A stretch of DNA of 24,865 bases. Source: an uncultured Bacteroides sp. Lineage in GTDB: Bacteria; Bacteroidota; Bacteroidia; Bacteroidales; Bacteroidaceae. The stretch covers positions 1 to 24,865 of the forward strand of contig URDR01000040.1 in assembly GCA_900546645.1 (NCBI GenBank), written 5' to 3'. A program made the translations under genes and the position numbers. Positions 1 through 7,897 of the stretch are shown one piece after another (position 1 is the stretch's first letter; every line of letters begins with the position of its first letter). A model generated the notes under the pieces. It saw only the letters and a list, made by a program, of their open reading frames with translations. It made no database searches and had not been told where the DNA came from.

Positions 1-62
1 ATACACTTTTGGCGTATACACGCTTTCCAGGCGTGCCTCTTCAACCACTCGAGCACCTCTCC
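1..62 (-). tRNA. tRNA-Ser (GGA anticodon), 3' part cut by window edge
   Basis: Read on the minus strand from 62, the sequence starts GGAGAGGTGCTCGAGTGG, the usual serine tRNA acceptor/D-arm beginning. The anticodon stem is CACGC/GCGTG around the loop CTGGAAA, giving anticodon GGA, which reads UCC/UCU serine codons. A long variable arm follows (AUAC paired with GUGU across a GCCAAAA loop), typical of class II tRNAs. The T arm, 3' acceptor strand and discriminator base lie outside the window, so the gene is partial only because of the window boundary. It lies downstream of and in the same direction as the TatD-family gene, about 155 bp away, and probably has its own promoter. Confidence 0.93.
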
Positions 63-98
63 TTAAGCGCCCATAAAGGCTTTGTTCTCAATTCGGGC

Positions 99-131
99 GC
101 AAATTACAAATAAAAACGCGAACCGCAATCG
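99..131 (-). promoter_or_regulatory. candidate promoter of tRNA-Ser
   Basis: On the minus strand a TTG near 131-129 is followed after about 20 nt by TAATTTGC (106-99), an imperfect version of the Bacteroidota -7 box TAnnTTTG lacking one T. It would place transcription start about 30 nt upstream of the tRNA. A perfect TACATTTG also occurs further upstream at 149-142 but has only a poor -33 match. Which one is used cannot be decided by eye. Confidence 0.35.
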
Positions 132-218
132 ATTTCAGTCACAAATGTATTCTTTTTTTTCGTCTTACATAACATTCTATCCGCAAAAGTTTATGCATTC
201 GACAAAAATTAATAAACT

Positions 219-1007
219 TTAAAAACTTGAAGCCGCATTTTTGAAGACTTTTAAGGCATTTTCGGTTGTTTCACGAGCAACCTGTGCCAAAGGAACATCA
301 TAAACGACCGAAAGTTTCTCTGCTATTTTGGGCAAATAAGCACTTTCATTCCGTTTTCCTCTATAAGGAACAGGAGCCAAATAAGGCGAATCAGTTTCAA
401 GCACAATCCGACTTAAAGGTACATCCTTCAAAACATCCGGAAGAGAAGACGACTTAAATGTAACCACCCCGTTTATACCCAACATAAAATCCGGAAAGGA
501 AAGTAAGGTTTCTGCTTCTTCCGCTGTTCCCGAGAAACAATGGAATACACCACTCAGCTTTGTGTTTTGATAAGGCTTCAACACCTCTATCAATTCCGGA
601 TAAGCTTCACGACAATGAATGCTCAATGGAAGACCATGTTCAAGCGCCCATTGGATTTGTTCATCAAAAACGAGCATCTGCTCTTTCCGAAACGTTTTAT
701 CCCAATAAAGATCGAGTCCAACCTCTCCTATTCCAAAGAAACGATGAGGAGTATCAAACCACGACTTTACCGCAGCCAGACGTTTTTTCCAGTCTGCGTC
801 CACAGAAGTGGGATGAAGTCCCAGCAACGGATAACATCCATCATGCTTCTCACATGTTGCCAGCAGCGCTTCCACTGTGGTATCATCCACATTAGGCATA
901 ATCAAGCGGGTTACCCCAGCCTCACCTGCCCGGATAATAGCTAATTCACGATCATCATTAAACTCTTCGGTAAACAGATGGGTATGCGTATCGATTAGTG
1001 TCATCAT
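219..1007 (-). CDS. TatD family metal-dependent hydrolase (DNase)
   Basis: The 262-residue protein has the amidohydrolase/TIM-barrel signatures of the TatD family: DTHTH at residues 6-10, where two His bind the metal; GIGEVGLD near 92-99 with the bridging Glu; HCREA near 131; HCFSG near 156; and ETDSPYLAP near 204-212. Characterised relatives are cytoplasmic Mg-dependent 3'-5' exonucleases, so DNA or RNA processing is the likely role, but many family members have no proven substrate. Two consecutive Met codons open the frame and the first is used here. It starts 4 bp after the stop of the polyprenyl synthase gene, so the two are almost certainly co-transcribed. Length is normal for the family. 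Confidence 0.93.
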   Translation of the reverse strand: MMTLIDTHTHLFTEEFNDDRELAIIRAGEAGVTRLIMPNVDDTTVEALLATCEKHDGCYPLLGLHPTSVDADWKKRLAAVKSWFDTPHRFFGIGEVGLDLYWDKTFRKEQMLVFDEQIQWALEHGLPLSIHCREAYPELIEVLKPYQNTKLSGVFHCFSGTAEEAETLLSFPDFMLGINGVVTFKSSSLPDVLKDVPLSRIVLETDSPYLAPVPYRGKRNESAYLPKIAEKLSVVYDVPLAQVARETTENALKVFKNAASSF

Positions 1008-1011
1008 ACTA

Positions 1012-1995
1012 TTATAATTTACGGTTCATTAATTGACAGACAAATGTACGAAGATTTTCTTTCATTTCATCTTTTACCGAGACTTTATCTAATAAATCCA
1101 ACCCTTCAGCATAATATTTATTAATCTGCTCGGTGCAAAGCTCCGCTATTCCCACCTTATTATATATAGCAGTAACAGCCGCGATCTTCTCTTCAGGCAC
1201 AACCTGCTCACGCTCTATCCAGCCAAGCAATTCTTTACGATCATTTCCCTTAGCCAAATTTAAGGCAGTAATAAGCATATAGGTCTTCTTATTGCACAAA
1301 ATGTCTCCTCCTATTTTTTTCCCAAAGACAGCCGGATCACCATACACATCAAGGAAATCATCTTGCAATTGAAACGCCAGTCCCATCTTAATGCCAAAGT
1401 CATACAAGTACTGGGTATCCGACTGAGAAGCTCCTCCTAAAATCGCACCTATTTTCAGTGCACCTGCCAACAGTACAGATGTTTTCAAGCGAATCATTTC
1501 AATATATACATCAACCATCACATCCATACGCGACTCAAATTCCATATCCCACTGCTGACCTTCACATATTTCGAGCGCTGTTTGTCCGAACGCCTCCATC
1601 ACCTCTTTCATACAAGTTTCCGGACATTGATTCATCATAAATTGATAAGCAAGAATCAACATCGCATCCCCTGAAAGTATAGCCGTATTTTCGTCCCACT
1701 TTTTATGAACAGTAGGCTTACCCCGGCGCACATCTGCCTTATCCATCAAATCATCATGCAAAAGGGTAAAATTGTGATAAGTTTCTATTCCGGCAGCTTG
1801 CGAAAATACAGTCGTAACATCTTCCTTATATAAGTTATAAGCCAACAACATCAACACCGGACGAAGGCGTTTCCCTCCCAGAGCCAACACATACGAAATA
1901 GGGTCATACAACCCGAGAGGTTCATGTGAAAAAGGAAGCTGTTCAATATAAGAATGTATCTGTTTAAGTAATTGCTCGCTATTTTGCTGTTTCAT
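1012..1995 (-). CDS. polyprenyl diphosphate synthase (isoprenoid chain elongation)
   Basis: This 327-residue all-alpha prenyltransferase carries GGKRLRP at 40-46, the first Asp-rich motif DDLMD at 81-85 followed by the RRGKPTVH stretch, and the second Asp-rich motif QDDFLD near 211-216. These bind Mg-diphosphate of the allylic substrate and of isopentenyl diphosphate. It condenses isopentenyl units into a trans-prenyl diphosphate, probably for the menaquinone side chain or related lipids; product chain length cannot be read safely from sequence. It precedes the TatD-family gene by 4 bp. No clear -7 box was found in the 92 bp upstream, where a terminator for tonB sits, so how it is transcribed is unclear. 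It shares the isoprenoid theme with ispH nearby. Confidence 0.93.
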   Translation of the reverse strand: MKQQNSEQLLKQIHSYIEQLPFSHEPLGLYDPISYVLALGGKRLRPVLMLLAYNLYKEDVTTVFSQAAGIETYHNFTLLHDDLMDKADVRRGKPTVHKKWDENTAILSGDAMLILAYQFMMNQCPETCMKEVMEAFGQTALEICEGQQWDMEFESRMDVMVDVYIEMIRLKTSVLLAGALKIGAILGGASQSDTQYLYDFGIKMGLAFQLQDDFLDVYGDPAVFGKKIGGDILCNKKTYMLITALNLAKGNDRKELLGWIEREQVVPEEKIAAVTAIYNKVGIAELCTEQINKYYAEGLDLLDKVSVKDEMKENLRTFVCQLMNRKL

Positions 1996-2021
1996 AACAG
2001 AAATTATTTAAGGTTATCCAC

Positions 2022-2065
2022 AAAAAAAGCCGTGTCAAAAGCCTGAATCAGACTCTTGACACAGC
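2022..2065 (-). terminator. rho-independent terminator after tonB
   Basis: On the minus strand GCTGTGTCAA (2065-2056) pairs with TTGACACGGC (2038-2029), ten pairs with one G-U wobble, followed directly by TTTTTTT (2028-2022). It lies 22 bp past the tonB stop and should separate tonB from the polyprenyl synthase gene. Confidence 0.88.
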
Positions 2066-2087
2066 CTCATCTATTCAGACCGACTGA

Positions 2088-2777
2088 TTACTGCAACTTG
2101 AAGGTTACAGGCACGGTATATTTTACACGTACAGCCTTACCACGCTGCTTACCCGGTTTCCACTTCGGCATCATCTTGATTACTCGAAGCGCTTCTTTAT
2201 CCAAGTAAGGGTCTACGGTACGCATAACTACCGGGTCAACGATAGAACCATCCTGATTAACAACGAACTGGATGATTACACGTCCCTGAATACCATTTTC
2301 CTGTGCGATGGTAGGATACTTAATGTTTTTGCTGATGAATTTCAAACATTCAGCCATACCGCCCGGGAATTCAGGCATTTCTTCTACCACCTGGAAGATT
2401 TGCTGTTCTTCCGGTTCTTCTTCTTCTACTTCAACCGGCACATACTTGATTTCTACGGCCTTGTTGTCGTCTTCACTTGAAGAAACATCCGATTCAACAA
2501 CGTCTGCGTCATTTTCTGCAATCTGCAACACTTCTTCCATTTTCGGAGCCTCGGGGGGAGGTGCTACCGGTTTTTGTTCTTCTGGCTGTTCTGTAATAGG
2601 AATCATTTCCTCTTCGAAAAGCACTTCTTTCATACCAGTACCGGTAGTGACCTGCTTGTCGCGTTCTGTCCATTCGAAAGCCACAAACATCGCTGCCAAT
2701 ATCAGCACGAAACCGATTAACAGACCTGTAGATTTCTTGCTCTCAAGATCTGCTTTAGGCGATTTTTTGATTTCCAT
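2088..2777 (-). CDS. TonB-like energy transducer protein
   Basis: The 229-residue protein has the classic TonB layout: a short cytoplasmic N terminus, one hydrophobic anchor at about residues 18-36 (GLLIGFVLILAAMFVAFEW), a Pro/Glu-rich periplasmic spacer including a PPPEAP stretch at about 73-78, and a C-terminal TonB domain (about 140-229) with FPGG, YP..A.ENGIQGRV, KWKPGKQRGKAV and VPVTF, as in family PF03544. It transmits proton-motive force from an ExbB/ExbD complex to outer-membrane receptors such as the SusC-type NanO encoded in this window; Bacteroidales carry many paralogues, so that pairing is not proven. It is monocistronic, with its own promoter and terminator, and divergent from cmk. 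Confidence 0.92.
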   Translation of the reverse strand: MEIKKSPKADLESKKSTGLLIGFVLILAAMFVAFEWTERDKQVTTGTGMKEVLFEEEMIPITEQPEEQKPVAPPPEAPKMEEVLQIAENDADVVESDVSSSEDDNKAVEIKYVPVEVEEEEPEEQQIFQVVEEMPEFPGGMAECLKFISKNIKYPTIAQENGIQGRVIIQFVVNQDGSIVDPVVMRTVDPYLDKEALRVIKMMPKWKPGKQRGKAVRVKYTVPVTFKLQ

Positions 2778-2815
2778 ACTGTTGTTTTTAAATAATTAAT
2801 AGTATCTCGATTCGG

Positions 2816-2845
2816 CAAATGTAGTGCTTTTCTTTGAAAAGACAA
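2816..2845 (-). promoter_or_regulatory. Bacteroidota-type promoter of tonB
   Basis: TTG at 2845-2843, a 19-nt spacer, then TACATTTG at 2823-2816 on the minus strand match the -33/-7 consensus for the Bacteroidota primary sigma factor. The predicted leader is about 30 nt. Confidence 0.75.
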
Positions 2846-2897
2846 GGAATCATCCGCAAAAAAATAATAAAAATTAAAGAGAAGAGAGACATTTACC

Positions 2898-2925
2898 TTG
2901 ATTCAGAAAGTTTTCTATATCTTTG
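2898..2925 (+). promoter_or_regulatory. candidate promoter of cmk-ispH
   Basis: TATCTTTG at 2918-2925 fits TAnnTTTG. The closest TTG (2898-2900) leaves a 17-nt spacer, shorter than the usual 19-21. It would leave a leader of roughly 115 nt before cmk. In that leader GGCAAT-TCTG and CAGATTGCC could form an imperfect hairpin with a bulged A (about 2952-2998), of unknown role. Confidence 0.5.
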
Positions 2926-3047
2926 TTTCACGAAGACAAGATGCGGTTCGGCAATATCTGTACTCCAAAGCAAACTTTTAGTTTCAGATTGCCTCCACCT
3001 TTCACAGTCTTTGCTCTTATACATAACATTATAATAAGTTTATCCCA

Positions 3048-3740
3048 ATGAGAAAGATTATTATTGCCATAGACGGATTTTCATCGTGCGGGAAAAGCAC
3101 GATGGCGAAAGACCTTGCCAAGGAAATCGGTTATATTTATATAGACAGTGGAGCTATGTACCGTGCTGTCACTTTATTCTGTATTGAGCATCACCTTTTT
3201 AATGACGACGGCAGTATCCGCGAAGAAGAACTGAAAGTTCAGATGAAGGATATTCAGATTTCGTTTCAGCTTAATCCGGAAACCCAGCGGCCTATGACGT
3301 ATCTGAACGGGGTCAACGTAGAAGACCGCATCCGCACACTGGAGGTTTCATCACATGTCAGTCCGGTGGCAGCCCTGGCATTTGTTCGTGAAGCAATGGT
3401 CATGCAGCAGCAAGAAATGGGAAAAGCCAAGGGAATCGTAATGGACGGACGGGATATCGGAACTGCAGTTTTCCCTGATGCAGAACTGAAAATATTCGTT
3501 ACAGCCTCTGCCCAGATACGCACTCAGCGCCGTTACGACGAACTGAAAGCAAAAGGTCAGGAAGCTTCTTTTGAAGAGATTTTACACAATGTAGAAGAGC
3601 GTGACTACATCGACCAGAACCGTAAAGTCAGCCCTTTACGCAAAGCCGACGATGCCTTGTTATTAGACAACAGCCATCTCTCAATAGAAGAACAAAAAGA
3701 ATGGTTGAAACTGCAATTTGAAAAAGCAATCCATGCATAA
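3048..3740 (+). CDS. cmk: cytidylate kinase
   Basis: This cytoplasmic enzyme phosphorylates CMP/dCMP to CDP/dCDP with ATP in pyrimidine nucleotide salvage. The 230-residue sequence has the P-loop GFSSCGKS at 10-17, the CMP-binding DSGAMYRA segment near 33-40, and MDGRDIGT near 132-139, all standard for bacterial Cmk. Length is typical of the single-domain bacterial form, with no fusion to ribosomal S1 or PanC. The final codons overlap the first codons of ispH by 8 nt, so the two are translationally coupled. The 223 bp upstream hold the divergent tonB promoter and a candidate cmk promoter. Confidence 0.96.
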   Translation: MRKIIIAIDGFSSCGKSTMAKDLAKEIGYIYIDSGAMYRAVTLFCIEHHLFNDDGSIREEELKVQMKDIQISFQLNPETQRPMTYLNGVNVEDRIRTLEVSSHVSPVAALAFVREAMVMQQQEMGKAKGIVMDGRDIGTAVFPDAELKIFVTASAQIRTQRRYDELKAKGQEASFEEILHNVEERDYIDQNRKVSPLRKADDALLLDNSHLSIEEQKEWLKLQFEKAIHA

Positions 3741-4593
3741 CATTGAAATAGATAAAGATTCCGGATTTTGTTTTGGCGTAACCACCGCCATCAAAAAGGC
3801 TGAAGAAGAGCTTGCCAAAGGCGAAACGCTTTACTGCCTGGGTGACATTGTGCATAACGGACAAGAATGCGAACGATTAAAAAAGATGGGACTCATCACT
3901 ATCAATCATGAAGAATTTGCCCAAATACACAATGCCAAAGTGCTACTCCGTGCTCACGGAGAACCCCCTCAAACCTATGAATTGGCCAAACAGAATCACA
4001 TTGAAATCATTGATGCCACCTGTCCGGTAGTCCTTCGGCTGCAAACCAGAATCAAACAAGAATACGATTCCAGTGAACCAAGAGAAAAACAAATTGTTAT
4101 TTATGGGAAAAAGGGACATGCGGAAGTATTAGGATTAGTAGGTCAAACAAATGGTCAAGCCATCGTCATTGAGAAGTTAGAAGAAGTCAGCCGACTTGAT
4201 TTCACCAAAGACATCCGGCTTTACTCACAAACTACCAAGTCACTCGACGAGTTCCGTCAGTTAGTAGCCTACATTGAAGACCATATCAGTCCTTCGGCCT
4301 CGTTCCGCTATTTCGATACCATCTGCCGACAGGTAGCCAATCGCATGCCTAACATCCGCCGGTTTGCTTCCTCACACGATTTGATATTTTTCGTATGCGG
4401 ACATAAAAGTTCCAACGGAAAAATATTATATCAAGAGTGTAAAAAAGTAAATCCGAACTCCTATCAGATAGACCGACCGGAAGAAATCGATAGGAAATTA
4501 CTTGAAGAAGCACAGTCAATAGGAATATGTGGAGCTACTTCAACTCCTAAATGGCTGATGGAGGCTTGTAAAAAAGTTATAATGACCGAATAG
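3733..4593 (+). CDS. ispH: 4-hydroxy-3-methylbut-2-enyl diphosphate reductase
   Basis: The last enzyme of the MEP isoprenoid pathway, converting HMBPP to IPP and DMAPP through a [4Fe-4S] cluster. With the ATG at 3733 the protein has 286 residues, and the three cluster cysteines fall at C13 (GFCFGV), C97 (DATCPVV) and C198 (DTICRQV), almost the numbering of the E. coli enzyme. Substrate-binding His are visible at 41 (HNGQ), 75 (AHGEPP) and 129 (KKGHAE), and the C-terminal GATSTP motif is present. The longer frame opening at a TTG (3718) is rejected because the ATG gives the normal N terminus. The start overlaps the cmk end by 8 nt. Its products feed the polyprenyl synthase on the other strand. 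Confidence 0.96.
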   Translation: MHNIEIDKDSGFCFGVTTAIKKAEEELAKGETLYCLGDIVHNGQECERLKKMGLITINHEEFAQIHNAKVLLRAHGEPPQTYELAKQNHIEIIDATCPVVLRLQTRIKQEYDSSEPREKQIVIYGKKGHAEVLGLVGQTNGQAIVIEKLEEVSRLDFTKDIRLYSQTTKSLDEFRQLVAYIEDHISPSASFRYFDTICRQVANRMPNIRRFASSHDLIFFVCGHKSSNGKILYQECKKVNPNSYQIDRPEEIDRKLLEEAQSIGICGATSTPKWLMEACKKVIMTE

Positions 4594-4641
4594 AATTGTA
4601 AAAAAACAGAAAAAAACTACAACAATATAAAGACATATTCG

Positions 4642-4649
4642 TACATTTG
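4642..4649 (+). promoter_or_regulatory. candidate -7 box of pfkA
   Basis: TACATTTG lies 30 bp before the pfkA ATG and matches TAnnTTTG exactly. No TTG was found at the expected distance upstream, where the sequence is A-rich. It is supported by position and the -7 match only. Confidence 0.5.
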
Positions 4650-4679
4650 CAATGCCAAAAAACATAAATATATAATCGT

Positions 4680-5660
4680 ATGGGAACTATTAAATGTGTC
4701 GGTATCCTTACTTCAGGAGGCGACGCTCCGGGTATGAATGCAGCAATCCGAGCCGTAACCCGCTCAGCTATCTATAACGGATTGAAAGTAAAAGGTATTT
4801 ATAGAGGATACAAAGGGCTGATAACTGGAGAAATCCAAGAGTTCAAAACACAAAACGTAAGTAACATCATACAGTTAGGCGGAACCATCTTGAAAACCGC
4901 ACGCTGCCAAGAATTCAAGACTCCGGAAGGACGTCAAACTGCTTACGAAACCATGAAGCGTGAAGGTATTGATGCGCTGGTAGTAATCGGCGGAGACGGT
5001 TCATTAAGCGGAGCACGTCTGCTGGCTCAAGAATATGACGTACCTTGTATCGGTCTTCCCGGAACAATCGACAACGACCTTTATGGTACCGATACCACCA
5101 TCGGATATGATACTGCCCTAAACACCATTCTTGATGCAGTTGATAAAATCCGTGATACTGCGACATCACATGAACGCCTCTTCTTTGTAGAAGTAATGGG
5201 ACGCGATGCCGGATTCCTTGCACTAAACGGTGCTATCGCATCAGGAGCCGAAGCTGCCATCATTCCGGAATTCAACACCGAAGTTGACCAGTTGGAAGAA
5301 TTCATCAACAACGGTTTCCGCAAATCAAAAAACAGTTCCATCGTATTGGTAGCCGAAAGCGAAATCACCGGAGGAGCCATGCACTATGCTGAACGTGTAA
5401 AAAATGAATACCCACAATACGATGTACGCGTAACCATTCTCGGACACTTGCAGCGTGGCGGACGCCCTACAGCTCACGACCGTATCATTGCGAGCCGCAT
5501 GGGTGTAGCCAGCATTGAAGCCCTGATGGAAGGACAACGCAACGTAATGATTGGTATCGAGAACGATCAAATCGTTTATGTTCCGTTTACCAAAGCAATC
5601 AAGAATGACAAGCCGATTGACCGCGAACTGGTGAACGTACTTCACGTACTTTCTATTTAA
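4680..5660 (+). CDS. pfkA: ATP-dependent 6-phosphofructokinase
   Basis: The enzyme phosphorylates fructose 6-phosphate to fructose 1,6-bisphosphate, the committed step of glycolysis. The 326-residue length fits the short bacterial PfkA class. Motifs seen are GGDAPGMNAAIR from residue 13, GGDGS at 104-108, PGTIDND at 127-133 with the catalytic Asp at 131, EVMGRDAGF near 182, and HLQRGGRPTAHDR near 256. Gly at 107 (GGDG, not GGDD) and Gly at 128 (PGTIDND, not PKTIDND) are the residues expected for ATP rather than pyrophosphate as phosphoryl donor. It is preceded by an 86-bp A-rich gap with a -7 box and followed by a strong terminator, so it is probably transcribed alone. Confidence 0.96.
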   Translation: MGTIKCVGILTSGGDAPGMNAAIRAVTRSAIYNGLKVKGIYRGYKGLITGEIQEFKTQNVSNIIQLGGTILKTARCQEFKTPEGRQTAYETMKREGIDALVVIGGDGSLSGARLLAQEYDVPCIGLPGTIDNDLYGTDTTIGYDTALNTILDAVDKIRDTATSHERLFFVEVMGRDAGFLALNGAIASGAEAAIIPEFNTEVDQLEEFINNGFRKSKNSSIVLVAESEITGGAMHYAERVKNEYPQYDVRVTILGHLQRGGRPTAHDRIIASRMGVASIEALMEGQRNVMIGIENDQIVYVPFTKAIKNDKPIDRELVNVLHVLSI

Positions 5661-5690
5661 GGCTTTCGGACAAACCTAACTTATTTATAC

Positions 5691-5726
5691 AAAAAGCAGT
5701 ATCACCTAAAACGATACTGCTTTTTT
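5691..5726 (+). terminator. rho-independent terminator after pfkA
   Basis: AAAAAGCAGTATC (5691-5703) pairs perfectly with GATACTGC plus TTTTTT (5713-5726) around a 9-nt loop. The A-tract on one side and T-tract on the other would let it act in both directions, but only pfkA reads into it. Confidence 0.92.
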
Positions 5727-5898
5727 CATTTCCACCTCCCCGCTGGAAGCAGTAAAAAAACACTTAGACATTTCACTCAATATACCGAAGCAAATAACAA
5801 CAAACGCCTAAGCGTTTTCATTCTCTTCCTGCCAGCCTCCCATAAAATTATTTTCCCCACACTCTGCTTTCTAACCCTAAAAAAGATTCCTTCAAATC
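5727..5898. other. non-coding spacer between pfkA terminator and ATPase promoter
   Basis: No plausible gene was found. The sequence is rich in C and T on the plus strand (for example around 5821-5880). A short perfect hairpin AAACGC-CTAA-GCGTTT sits at 5802-5817 but is too short to call a terminator. No repeats, tRNA or attachment-site features were seen. Confidence 0.5.
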
Positions 5899-5929
5899 TT
5901 GATTAATTCCGTTTAAATGTCTACATTTG
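5899..5929 (+). promoter_or_regulatory. Bacteroidota-type promoter of the ATPase-DUF4435 operon
   Basis: TTG at 5899-5901, a 20-nt spacer, then TACATTTG at 5922-5929: a full -33/-7 match, 27 bp before the ATPase start codon. Confidence 0.75.
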
Positions 5930-5956
5930 TTAGCAGTGCATTAAATACATACAGCC

Positions 5957-6781
5957 ATGAAAAAACAAGCTGACTATATTAAACGTATCGAAATTAAAGG
6001 TCTGTGGGGCAGGAAAAACATTTCATGGGACCTGAGAGCCGATGTAAACATCCTGAGCGGAGTAAACGGAATCGGTAAAAGCACAATTCTAAACAACTCT
6101 GTACGCAGCCTCGATGAACTTGAAGGGGGTTCCCTGACCAACGGAGTGAAAGCAGGAGTTTCCTTTGTTTTCTCACCGGAAGATGCCAGTTACATTCATT
6201 TCAATGTCATCCGGAGCTTTGACCGTCCTCTCATCAGTTCCGGCTTATTAGAAAAAATAGGGAACCAAAATGTCAAGACCGAACTCGACTGGCAGCTTTA
6301 CCAACTGCAACGCCGCTATTTAGATTATCAGGTAAATATAGGTAACCGGATTATAGAGTTGCTCACCAGCGGAGTCATTGAAGACCAGGCAAGAGCTGCC
6401 GATGTTTCACGTCCGAAAACCAAATTCCAAGATTTGATTGATGAGTTGTTCAGTGAAACCGGAAAAAAAATCATCCGGAAAAGCAATGAAATACAGTTTG
6501 AACAAGATGGTGATATCCTCACTCCCTATCAGCTCTCATCGGGAGAAAAACAAATGCTTGTAATTTTACTGACCGTACTGGTGCAGGACAATCAGCACTG
6601 CACGCTCTTTATGGACGAGCCGGAGATTTCACTTCACATAGAATGGCAACAACGGTTAATCTCACTAATCCGGAGCCTTAACCCGAATGTGCAGATTATT
6701 CTCACCACCCATTCACCAGCAGTCATCATGAACGGATGGATGGATGCCGTAACGGAAGTCAGCGATATTACGACTCACTAA
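5957..6781 (+). CDS. ABC/AAA-type ATPase, possible AriA-like partner of DUF4435 protein
   Basis: The 274-residue soluble ATPase has a Walker A GVNGIGKS at 35-42, an ABC-type signature LSSGEKQ at 193-199, Walker B TLFMDEPE at 216-223 and an H-loop TTHSP at 250-254, so all nucleotide-binding elements are intact. There is no membrane segment. The region between Walker A and signature (about 60-185) is short and partly helical, as in the AAA_15/AAA_21 ATPases of OLD-like and defence systems rather than transport ATPases. It lies 12 bp before the DUF4435 gene in one operon. In the PARIS anti-phage system an ATPase (AriA) holds a DUF4435 protein (AriB); this pair has that composition, though this ATPase looks short for AriA. 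Function is inferred, and a core-genome role is possible. Confidence 0.82.
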   Translation: MKKQADYIKRIEIKGLWGRKNISWDLRADVNILSGVNGIGKSTILNNSVRSLDELEGGSLTNGVKAGVSFVFSPEDASYIHFNVIRSFDRPLISSGLLEKIGNQNVKTELDWQLYQLQRRYLDYQVNIGNRIIELLTSGVIEDQARAADVSRPKTKFQDLIDELFSETGKKIIRKSNEIQFEQDGDILTPYQLSSGEKQMLVILLTVLVQDNQHCTLFMDEPEISLHIEWQQRLISLIRSLNPNVQIILTTHSPAVIMNGWMDAVTEVSDITTH

Positions 6782-6793
6782 AACTTTTACGCT

Positions 6794-7816
6794 ATGGGAA
6801 AAAGACTTACCGAAAACCTTTCTTCCCTGTACATTGGTGCGGCAAACAGTTTAAAGCCCAAACGTGCAAGAAGAAAAATCGTAGCCTACGTGGAAAGTTA
6901 CGATGACATCTCTTTCTGGCGGTCTTTATTGGCAGAATATGAGAATGAATCGCGTTATTTCGAAGTCATGCTCCCCTCCCAAGACTCACTCGCCAAGGGG
7001 AAAAAAACGGTCCTGATGAACCGGCTGGGAGCACAGCTTGGAAGTAACATGATTGCTTGCGTGGACAGTGACTATGACTACCTGCTTCAAGGCAGAACCC
7101 AAACCTCACGCTACATCAATGAATGCCCTTATGTGCTTCAAACCTATGCCTATGCCATAGAAAACTATCACTGCTATGCCGAAGGACTGCATGAAGTATG
7201 TGTCATGGCTACGCTAAACGACCACCTGCTGATTGACTTCCCTGCTTTCATGAAAGTTTATTCTCAAATAGCCTACCCGCTATTTATCTGGTCGGTCTGG
7301 TTTTACCGCAAACACATCCTGTCAGAGTTTTCTCTTCTTGATTTCTGTTCCTATGTAAAACTGGACCAGGTCAGTACCCGTCATCCGGAAAACAGCCTGC
7401 AAATCATGGCCAAGAAAGTAAACAGAAAGCTCCGTGATTTAGAACACCGTCATCCCGATGCCTTGCAGGATATTGAAAATATGAAAACTGAATTCCAGCG
7501 ACTTGGGGTTTTTCCGGATAATACGTATATGTTTATCCAGGGGCATCACATCATGGATAATGTGATTATGCGACTTCTCATTCCCGTATGTACAGTGTTA
7601 CGCCGGGAACGTGAACAGCAAATACATGATTTGGCAGCTCATGACATCCAACTTCACAATGAACTGACTAATTATCAGCGGAGCCAGCTCGGAGTCGAGG
7701 TCGTTATCCATAAGAACACAAATTACAAGAGTTCACCTCTTTATAAGAAGATACAACAAGATGTGGAACGCTTTCTGCAACTTCTGCCAAAGAACCCTTC
7801 CCGCCCGAACAATTAA
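6794..7816 (+). CDS. DUF4435 (TOPRIM-like) protein, possible AriB-like effector
   Basis: The 340-residue protein opens with a DUF4435-like segment: IVAYVESYDDISFW (about 29-42) and MIACVDSDYDYLL (about 86-98). Glu34 and the Asp91-x-Asp93 pair have the spacing and beta-strand context of a TOPRIM metal site, as found in OLD nucleases and AriB. The middle (about 105-190) carries YVLQTYAYAIENYHCY and a run of hydrophobic and aromatic residues, and the C-terminal third is charged and helical. No signal peptide or secure membrane anchor was found. It is the second gene of a two-gene operon ending in its own terminator. By analogy it could be a toxic nuclease restrained by the ATPase and released on infection; that is inference from gene pairing and motif, with no direct evidence in the sequence. 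Confidence 0.8.
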   Translation: MGKRLTENLSSLYIGAANSLKPKRARRKIVAYVESYDDISFWRSLLAEYENESRYFEVMLPSQDSLAKGKKTVLMNRLGAQLGSNMIACVDSDYDYLLQGRTQTSRYINECPYVLQTYAYAIENYHCYAEGLHEVCVMATLNDHLLIDFPAFMKVYSQIAYPLFIWSVWFYRKHILSEFSLLDFCSYVKLDQVSTRHPENSLQIMAKKVNRKLRDLEHRHPDALQDIENMKTEFQRLGVFPDNTYMFIQGHHIMDNVIMRLLIPVCTVLRREREQQIHDLAAHDIQLHNELTNYQRSQLGVEVVIHKNTNYKSSPLYKKIQQDVERFLQLLPKNPSRPNN

Positions 7817-7820
7817 ATAC

Positions 7821-7880
7821 AAAACAAGCAGTCACCTCAGCTTATGCTCGAAAACAAGCGAAGGTAACTGCTTTGTTTTT
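7821..7880 (+). terminator. long hairpin terminator between DUF4435 gene and the esterase gene
   Basis: AAAACAAGCAGTCACCT (7821-7837) pairs with AGGTAACTGCTTTGTTTT (7862-7879) with one mismatch and one bulge; inner CTT/GCT bases can pair with AAGC. It ends in a T run on the plus strand and reads into TTTT on the minus strand too, so it can stop both converging operons. Confidence 0.88.
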
Positions 7881-7897
7881 AGTGATGTTATGTTTCC

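Noticed and set aside
2308..2799. 163-codon frame antisense to tonB
   Set aside because: Ser/Thr-rich shadow of the Glu/Pro-rich tonB spacer; the minus-strand gene has clear TonB domains.
2834..3034. 66-codon plus-strand frame upstream of cmk
   Set aside because: It covers the divergent tonB and cmk promoters, has low-complexity Lys/Ile composition at its start, and matches no family known to me.
3718..3732. TTG start giving a 5-residue longer IspH
   Set aside because: The ATG at 3733 places the cluster cysteines at the family positions and overlaps the cmk stop normally.
5802..5817. Short AAACGC/GCGTTT hairpin before the ATPase promoter
   Set aside because: Six pairs only, and the pfkA terminator 80 bp upstream already ends that unit.
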